A DNA stretch of 17,924 bases from an uncultured Oscillospiraceae bacterium (lineage in GTDB: Bacteria; Bacillota; Clostridia; Oscillospirales; Ruminococcaceae), in contig CAKSHT010000026.1 in the NCBI GenBank assembly GCA_934457235.1, positions 1 through 17,924 on the forward strand. The letters are read 5' to 3'. Below are positions 13,715 through 17,924 of this stretch, one piece after another. Position numbers and translations under genes: made by a program. Numbering within the stretch: the stretch's first letter is position 1; each line of letters starts with the position of its first letter. The notes beneath the pieces are model-generated. The model made no database searches, was not told the DNA's origin, and saw nothing but the letters and a program-made list of their open reading frames with translations.

Positions 13715-13738
13715 AAGCCGGAGCATAAGCTCCGGCTT
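13715..13738 (-). repeat. Terminator-like hairpin, ferredoxin-proximal copy of the 24-bp repeat
   Basis: Identical to 13502-13525. On the minus strand it lies 11 nt after the ferredoxin stop. It lacks a T-tract there because the inserted element begins immediately after it. On the plus strand TTTTTG-type sequence follows. Confidence 0.75.
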
Positions 13739-13749
13739 TTTGATATAAA

Positions 13750-13920
13750 TTACGCCTCAGAAGGAGCGCCTACAGGACATGTGCCTGCGCATGCGCCGCA
13801 GCTTACACAGGTGTCAGCGTCGATAACGTACTTGCCGTCACCCTCGGAAATTGCGTTTACAGGGCAGCCCTCAGCGCAAGCGCCGCAAGCGATGCAATCA
13901 TCAGAAATTACGTATGCCAT
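13750..13920 (-). CDS. 2[4Fe-4S] ferredoxin
   Basis: A 56-aa clostridial-type ferredoxin, a small soluble electron carrier for pyruvate oxidoreductase, hydrogenase and similar anaerobic enzymes. Two classical cluster motifs are present: C9-x2-C12-x2-C15-x3-C19-P and C38-x2-C41-x2-C44-x3-C48-P. The two halves show the usual internal pseudo-symmetry. The ATG at 13920 has GGAGG 9 nt upstream, and a strong promoter lies beyond. It appears to be a single-gene transcript, ended by the hairpin(s) at 13715 and 13502. Confidence 0.96.
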   Translation of the reverse strand: MAYVISDDCIACGACAEGCPVNAISEGDGKYVIDADTCVSCGACAGTCPVGAPSEA

Positions 13921-14002
13921 ATCAGTTTACCTCCAAAATATAAATACCGGGTCGATACCCGCCGTTCTGACTTATCGGCGTCTTGCCGTCTGTCTTTATT
14001 AT

Positions 14003-14030
14003 ATTGTAACATATTTTCAGAAAAAGTCAA
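14003..14030 (-). promoter_or_regulatory. Ferredoxin promoter
   Basis: On the minus strand, -35 TTGACT (14025-14030), 16-nt spacer, -10 TACAAT (14003-14008) preceded by TGT, an extended -10. A small hairpin CGGGT/ACCCG lies in the leader. Confidence 0.8.
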
Positions 14031-14118
14031 GTGCTTTACGGAAATTTTCACATACTTTTCGTCCGCAAATCAAGTCGCAGAGCGGGGTTAGGGGAGATTA
14101 ACGTTAACCAAAGTCAAC

Positions 14119-14146
14119 TTGTCTGGTTAGTCAAAACTAATACAAT
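14119..14146 (+). promoter_or_regulatory. Possible plus-strand promoter
   Basis: TTGTCT (14119-14124), 16-nt spacer, TACAAT (14141-14146). The predicted start falls on or next to the A of an ATG at 14154. Confidence 0.3.
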
Positions 14147-14153
14147 TTTCCCA

Positions 14154-14258
14154 ATGAGCGAACGCAGACTGACGGGCTTGTTACTGCTGAGCCTGGCTTC
14201 ATGCACCGTTATCTATAAAAAAACACAGGACGGGAATGATTTCGTCCTGTGTCGTTAG
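14154..14258 (+). CDS. Doubtful 34-aa leaderless lipopeptide frame
   Basis: The frame reads MSERRLTGLLLLSLASC and continues for 17 more residues to a TAG. It has two basic residues, a short hydrophobic run and a lipobox-like LASC (C17). No Shine-Dalgarno sequence is present, but a promoter-like pair ends 7 nt before the ATG, which would make it leaderless. Its 3' half overlaps the ricT terminator on the other strand, so it may be chance. Confidence 0.15.
   Translation: MSERRLTGLLLLSLASCTVIYKKTQDGNDFVLCR
14214..14252 (-). terminator. Terminator of the darA-holB-ricT operon
   Basis: Perfect 10-bp stem ACACAGGACG/CGTCCTGTGT (14223-14232, 14243-14252) with a 10-nt loop. On the minus strand a run of seven T follows. 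Confidence 0.9.
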
Positions 14259-14263
14259 TGTTC

Positions 14264-15478
14264 TTATTTATCCTCCAGTCCCTTGAGCGCCTTGGCTTCA
14301 TCGCGGCTGATGCGCACCTGACCGTCCTTCAGCAGCTTGACGTCGGCCTTGTTTACGGTGATGGGGGCGTCGGGATTCTTGTCGAGCTGTACCTTGAGGA
14401 TTCCTGTGAGCAGGTTGGTTTCACATACCTTGCCCTTTCCGTCGGCGGTCTCGACATAAGCGCCGACCTTAGGTGTGGTGCGCAGGAACTCTTCGTAGCA
14501 GTTCTGTTCGTATTTCAGGCAGCACATAAGTCTGCCGCAGGTGCCGGATATCTTTGTCGGATTAAGGCTGAGCGACTGCTCCTTTGCCATCTTTATGGAC
14601 ACCGGCTGGAATTCTCCCAGGAAGCTGGAGCAGCAGAACGGTCTGCCGCAGATCCCAAGTCCGCCGAGCATCTTTGCCTCGTCACGCACGCCGATCTGAC
14701 GAAGCTCAATACGCGTGCGGTAAACGGACGCCAGATCCTTGACAAGCTCGCGGAAATCCACTCTGCCGTCGGACGTGAAGTAGAACAGTATCTTGCTGCC
14801 GTCAAAGGTGCAGTCCACGTCGATGGGCTTCATATCCAGCTTGTGCTGCGCGATCTTGTCGCTGAACACCTGCATGATCTCCTTTTCCTGGACCATACGT
14901 TCTTCAAGCTGCCTGACATCTGCGGCGGTAGCCTTGCGGATTATCGGCTTGAGCGGAGAAACTATGGTGCTCTCCGGAACGGTGCGATTTGTGAGGACTA
15001 TTTCTCCGCACTCTATTCCGCGGGCGGTCTCAACTATTGCCTTATCTCCCTGTTCGAATTTAACGGCGCCGGGCGCAAAGTAATACACCTTTCCGACATC
15101 CTTGAAACGCACGCCGATTATTTCGACAACAGCGTTCGGGTCAACGGGTCTGCGCTCCTTTTTTGGAGCCTCGCGGCGTTCCCCGCGTTCGTTACGCTCC
15201 GGGCGTTCCTGGCGCTCGCTTCTTTCAGCGCGCTCCGGGCGGGAGGGACGTTCGTTTGCGGGGTGGTTCTGGCGGTGTTCCATCAGATCTTTTGGGAGCG
15301 TTTCCTTTCTGGGAGCTTCAGCGGTGGGCTTCTTCGGCTCAAACTGTTCGCTGATCGGGTGATTCTGACGGTGTTCGGTGAGATCGTCCGGGATAACTGC
15401 CGGCTTTGGAAGTTCGGTGGTTTCCGGTGCGGGTTTATTCTTGGGCGCTATTTTTTCAGTGAAATAATTGTTATCCAT
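14264..15478 (-). CDS. ricT: RicT/YaaT-like PSP1 domain protein with extended N-terminus
   Basis: A 404-aa PSP1-domain protein. In B. subtilis RicT (YaaT) forms the Ric/Y complex with RicA and RicF, carries iron-sulfur clusters and assists RNase Y in mRNA maturation. The conserved core here is about 118-400. Its cysteines are visible: C277, C282 and C283 in ICGRPFCC, and C314, C319 and C320 in TCGRLMCC, plus C327. Bacillus RicT is about 275 aa. The extra N-terminal 115 residues are disordered and highly charged, with a repeated block (DLTEHRQNHP at 32-41, DLMEHRQNHP at 64-73) and a Glu/Arg-rich tract near 80-110. The tract could bind RNA or partners (inferred). The ATG at 15478 has AGGAG close upstream. 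It follows holB by 16 nt. Confidence 0.9.
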   Translation of the reverse strand: MDNNYFTEKIAPKNKPAPETTELPKPAVIPDDLTEHRQNHPISEQFEPKKPTAEAPRKETLPKDLMEHRQNHPANERPSRPERAERSERQERPERNERGERREAPKKERRPVDPNAVVEIIGVRFKDVGKVYYFAPGAVKFEQGDKAIVETARGIECGEIVLTNRTVPESTIVSPLKPIIRKATAADVRQLEERMVQEKEIMQVFSDKIAQHKLDMKPIDVDCTFDGSKILFYFTSDGRVDFRELVKDLASVYRTRIELRQIGVRDEAKMLGGLGICGRPFCCSSFLGEFQPVSIKMAKEQSLSLNPTKISGTCGRLMCCLKYEQNCYEEFLRTTPKVGAYVETADGKGKVCETNLLTGILKVQLDKNPDAPITVNKADVKLLKDGQVRISRDEAKALKGLEDK

Positions 15479-15494
15479 TTTACTCCTGTCTGTT

Positions 15495-16526
15495 TTACAT
15501 CAGCTCTGATGTGAGGTATGCTGAACAGAGCGCAAGATTAAGGTTTGCGGCTGCTGTCTTGTCGTTTATGTCGAATACGGCTTCAAGCATCTGTGTGAGT
15601 CGGTTTTCATCGAAGATTCTCGCAATGTCCGTGGCTTCCTTTTTTCCGCAGGAATATAGTTCGCCGCCGGTCCGTGCCGCCAGCGCGTCACGCAGGATAC
15701 CCGCGAGATATTCCATCATTCCGGCGTATTCCCTTCTTCCGGATTGTTCGCCGAGGGCGGCGCATAATGAGTATCCGTTTTTCGCGGCGATAGCCGCAGC
15801 GGCGTGCCGGGCGCTTTCCATGAGCTTGAGCTCTGAGGATACGTCGTCCTCCGATTCTTCGTCGGATTTCTTTGTGCGTTTTTTGTCCGGCTTTTCGGCG
15901 GCGTTCAGTCCGAGGGCTTCGACGCATTTTCCGATATTTCCGGACATCATCTGTGAGTATTCCTCCGCCTGTTTCGGAGAGACTCCGAATTCATTCACCA
16001 GACAGTCCCGGCATTGATCGGTCGGGCAGTCCGGTATCCTGAATTCCGCAACGCGGGAGCGTATAGTGGTGAGCAGGCTGCTGGAGTTTTCGCAGAGGAA
16101 GATGTACTTGACCCACGGCTCCGGCTCCTCAATATTCTTCAGCAGGGTGTTCTGAACCTGCACGGACATTTCCTCGGCGTTTTCAAATACGTATATCTTG
16201 ACGTCGCCGTCGTTCGGCTTTACCGCTGTGCTTTCCATGAATTCGCGGACGTCGGTCAGACCGCTCTTGGTAGTCAGTCCGTATTTTCCGCCGACCTCCC
16301 GTCGTACCCAGATGACGTCGGGATGTGCACCGGCGTTTATGCGGGTGCACGTGGGGCAGGTTTCGCATGGCTCGGCGCCGCACATGAAGAGCTTCGCGAT
16401 GAACTTAGCCATCGTGCGTCTGCCGCTGCCGCGTTCTCCGCTGAGGAGTATCGAATGTGGCAGGCGGTTTTCCGCTGCGGTGTCGCTCAGCAGCTCCGCC
16501 AGCCTGTTTTTACCGTAGAGCCGCAT
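15495..16526 (-). CDS. holB: DNA polymerase III delta' subunit
   Basis: Clamp-loader subunit of the DnaX complex, which opens and places the beta clamp. It is 343 aa. The N-terminal AAA+ domain has a degenerate P-loop GERGSGRRT (30-38), with Arg where the catalytic Lys would be, as expected for a non-hydrolysing delta' subunit. A zinc module follows with C49, C54, C57 and C60. LLKNIEEP and TIRSRV (the arginine-finger region) are conserved. The linker near 210-230 is Lys/Glu/Ser-rich. Its ATG overlaps the darA stop by one base (TAATG), indicating coupling. The order darA-holB-ricT is conserved in Firmicutes, though the yaaR gene found between them in Bacillus is absent. Confidence 0.94.
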   Translation of the reverse strand: MRLYGKNRLAELLSDTAAENRLPHSILLSGERGSGRRTMAKFIAKLFMCGAEPCETCPTCTRINAGAHPDVIWVRREVGGKYGLTTKSGLTDVREFMESTAVKPNDGDVKIYVFENAEEMSVQVQNTLLKNIEEPEPWVKYIFLCENSSSLLTTIRSRVAEFRIPDCPTDQCRDCLVNEFGVSPKQAEEYSQMMSGNIGKCVEALGLNAAEKPDKKRTKKSDEESEDDVSSELKLMESARHAAAAIAAKNGYSLCAALGEQSGRREYAGMMEYLAGILRDALAARTGGELYSCGKKEATDIARIFDENRLTQMLEAVFDINDKTAAANLNLALCSAYLTSELM

Positions 16527-16849
16527 TATACCTTCTCGAATCTTTCGATGTTGGTGACGAAAATAGTCGCACCGCCAACGGATACTTCAACTGGGAAGCT
16601 GGTGTAATTGCTCAGCCCGTAGCTTGCGGAATTCGGCACGAACTGCTGGCGCTTGTGGCTGTGCTTGCTGATTATGTCGATAACAGTGTCTACCTGGTCG
16701 TCCTGGGAGCAGATCATGAACGTGGTGTTTCCAGCCATGAGAAATCCGCCGGTGGAAGCGAGCTTAGTCGCCTGGAATCCGCCCTGGGTGAGGGAGGACG
16801 AAACAGAATGACTGTCGTCGTTATTTACGATTGCGAAGATCAGCTTCAT
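16526..16849 (-). CDS. darA: Cyclic-di-AMP receptor DarA (PII-like, YaaQ/PstA)
   Basis: A 107-aa PII-like trimeric signalling protein that binds cyclic di-AMP in B. subtilis, Listeria and Staphylococcus. The sequence is close to the family throughout: MKLIFAIVNNDDS at the start, FQATKLASTGGFLMAGNTTF (25-44), which forms most of the ligand pocket, and FPVEVSVGGATIFV (85-98). Its effector partner is unknown. It is the first gene of the operon with holB and ricT. AGGAGG lies just before the ATG at 16849. Confidence 0.95.
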   Translation of the reverse strand: MKLIFAIVNNDDSHSVSSSLTQGGFQATKLASTGGFLMAGNTTFMICSQDDQVDTVIDIISKHSHKRQQFVPNSASYGLSNYTSFPVEVSVGGATIFVTNIERFEKV

Positions 16850-16904
16850 ATATAACTACCTCCTGGTAATTCCGTTCAACGGAAAATACAGTTGTTCATA
16901 ATCT

Positions 16905-16933
16905 ATTATACAGCATATCGGTGAAAAATGCAA
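16905..16933 (-). promoter_or_regulatory. Promoter of the darA-holB-ricT operon
   Basis: On the minus strand, -35 TTGCAT (16928-16933), 17-nt spacer, perfect -10 TATAAT (16905-16910). A small TTCCG/CGGAA hairpin lies in the leader before the ribosome-binding site. Confidence 0.85.
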
Positions 16934-17010
16934 TGTTTTTTTATCCGGAGCAGAAAATATCGGATAAAAGCGGCACAGTTCCGTAAACTAACAGCGAAAG
17001 GCGGTGGCAT

Positions 17011-17733
17011 ATGAGAAGAACAGACCTTGCGTGCGAAAGCGCGCGGATTGCGGGAGGCAAGGGAGTCCGCCGGGTAAGCAGGCGCATTGGCGGCGTGGAT
17101 ATCACGGATATCCGGGTGCCTTCGGGCGCGGAGCGTCGGAATGGCCGATACATCATCCTGGAGGGAGATCCTGCCGGGGAGGCGCTTCCGGCGCTGCTGC
17201 GCCGGGCGATAGACCAGCTGGTTCCGGGGAACGGAGTGATACTGGCGGCGGGTCTTGGTAATCCGGACGTAACGCACGACAGCCTGGGAGCGCTGACGAT
17301 ACGCCGGATGATACCGGGGAGCGGCGCGCGTTACGCGCTGTCTGCGGTAGAAACTGACGTATCCGTGCGTACCGGGATAGAAACAGTTAAGCTTGTCCGG
17401 GGCGTGGCGCGGGAAATCGGCGCGGCATGCGTCATCGCAGTGGACTCGCTGAGCTGCGGCACTCCGTCGCGGATATGCAGAACTGTGCAGCTTACGGATA
17501 CGGGGATAACTCCCGGCTCCGGCACTGCAGAGCCGCGACGGGAGCTTTCTGAAAGGACGGTCGGGATACCAGTGATATCCGTAGGCGTACCAACGGCTGT
17601 GAGCGTTGCGGCGCTGACGGGGCAGCGGGAGCATAAGACGCTGCTGGCGGTCCCGGCGGACGAGGATATCCAGGTGAAATTGTGGTCGGAATGCATCGCA
17701 AATGCGCTCAATTCAATTATAAAGGTCGTATAA
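17011..17733 (+). CDS. gpr: Germination protease GPR, short form
   Basis: Aspartic-type peptidase (family A25) that degrades small acid-soluble proteins when spores germinate. Family blocks are clear: RTDLA at 3-7, AGLGNPDVTHDSLG at 80-93, IETVKLVRGVAREI at 123-136, VIAVDSLS at 141-148, TVQLTDTGITPGSG at 158-171 and TVGIPVISVGVPT at 183-195. D90 and D145 probably match the two catalytic aspartates of Bacillus GPR. At 240 aa it is much shorter than Bacillus GPR (about 370). Only two residues precede RTDLA, leaving no room for the usual propeptide. An in-frame stop at 16984 and no start codon between it and 17011 fix the start. No convincing sigma-G promoter was found. Its base composition looks more GC-rich than its neighbours. 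Confidence 0.9.
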   Translation: MRRTDLACESARIAGGKGVRRVSRRIGGVDITDIRVPSGAERRNGRYIILEGDPAGEALPALLRRAIDQLVPGNGVILAAGLGNPDVTHDSLGALTIRRMIPGSGARYALSAVETDVSVRTGIETVKLVRGVAREIGAACVIAVDSLSCGTPSRICRTVQLTDTGITPGSGTAEPRRELSERTVGIPVISVGVPTAVSVAALTGQREHKTLLAVPADEDIQVKLWSECIANALNSIIKVV

Positions 17734-17739
17734 GCAAAA

Positions 17740-17761
17740 AGACTGCCGTTTCCGGCAGTCT
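17740..17761 (+). terminator. gpr terminator hairpin, tail replaced by repeat element
   Basis: Perfect 9-bp stem AGACTGCCG/CGGCAGTCT with a 4-nt loop, 6 nt after the gpr stop. Instead of a T-tract it is followed at once by the multi-hairpin element. Confidence 0.7.
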
Positions 17762-17924
17762 GAGACCGTCGAAAAAGTCACTAAAGTGACTTTTCCGCCG
17801 AAACAATCCGAGGACATTGGGCGTTGCCCAAGTCCACCGCTTCGCTTCTGCGCGCACGGTTTGTCGGCATAGCCGACAAACCGCACACTTGTGCGGATAG
17901 AAGTATTTTTTGACCCGGCAAAGC
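17762..17924 (+). repeat. Multi-hairpin intergenic element, second copy cut by the window edge
   Basis: Begins GAGACCGTCGAAAAAGTC, identical to the minus-strand start of the copy at 13714. It continues with AAAAGTCAC/GTGACTTTT, an extra hairpin GGACATTGGGC/GCCCAAGTCC missing from copy 1, TTTGTCGGC/GCCGACAAA and CCGCACA/TGTGCGG, then runs off the edge. Stem changes relative to copy 1 are compensated. Confidence 0.8.

Noticed and set aside
13458..13716. Short open frames across the 13.5-kb repeat
   Set aside because: They arise from reading through the hairpin arms of a non-coding repeat and have no ribosome-binding sites.
14249..15514. 421-codon open frame on the plus strand
   Set aside because: It is antisense to ricT, which has the conserved PSP1 cysteines and conserved operon context.
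16850..17010. Sigma-G promoter for gpr
   Set aside because: GCATA and CATAATC strings occur but not at workable spacing, so no call is made.
16906..17634. 242-codon open frame on the minus strand opposite gpr
   Set aside because: The gpr strand has clear protease motifs; the antisense reading is Arg/Pro-rich and has no recognisable features.

Overview
The window is the replication-origin region of a spore-forming, low-to-mid GC Firmicute, most likely a Clostridia member of the Ruminococcaceae/Oscillospirales type. The evidence is the leftward cluster dnaA-dnaN-yaaA(S4)-recF-remB-gyrB, the darA-holB-ricT operon, a germination protease (gpr), a small 2[4Fe-4S] ferredoxin and a NimA-like flavoprotein. 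No rRNA, tRNA, CRISPR array, phage or transposase gene was seen.

Layout. Positions 1-108 are unassigned. gyrB (109-2103, minus) is divergent from rpsT (2540-2785, plus), which is followed by a NimA/PNPOx-like gene (2885-3385, plus). An AT-rich spacer with back-to-back terminators follows. Then, on the minus strand and read right to left, come dnaA (6800-8164), the unwinding part of the origin (about 6561-6799), dnaN (5438-6535), a terminator, and yaaA-recF-remB as a tight operon. Upstream of dnaA lie a small tail-anchored protein gene (8381-8641) and a 570-bp region full of DnaA-box-like repeats. On its far side is a minus-strand lipoprotein plus HD-hydrolase operon (9264-10673). Rightward, thrS-sseB (10933-13387, plus) is followed by a hairpin-rich mobile-looking repeat, a ferredoxin gene (minus), ricT-holB-darA (14264-16849, minus) and gpr (plus). 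A second copy of the repeat runs off the right edge.

How it fits together. dnaA, dnaN, recF and gyrB supply initiator, clamp, repair and topology functions. Most genes left of the origin run left and thrS-sseB runs right, co-directional with the forks. Exceptions are rpsT and its neighbour, the lipoprotein/HD operon, the ferredoxin and ricT-holB-darA. The origin has two parts, as in Bacillus: a box cluster upstream of dnaA, and a second cluster between dnaA and dnaN next to a (TAA)5 DnaA-trio tract. The repeated box reads TTTTCAACA rather than TTATCCACA.

The most interesting items are: a thrS leader hairpin that looks like a tRNA-Thr(UGU) anticodon arm just before the ribosome-binding site, where a T-box would be usual in Firmicutes; a roughly 190-bp multi-hairpin element in two copies, with compensatory changes between copies and placed exactly behind terminator hairpins; the variant DnaA boxes with a 39-bp repeated origin unit; and a very short gpr with no room for a propeptide.
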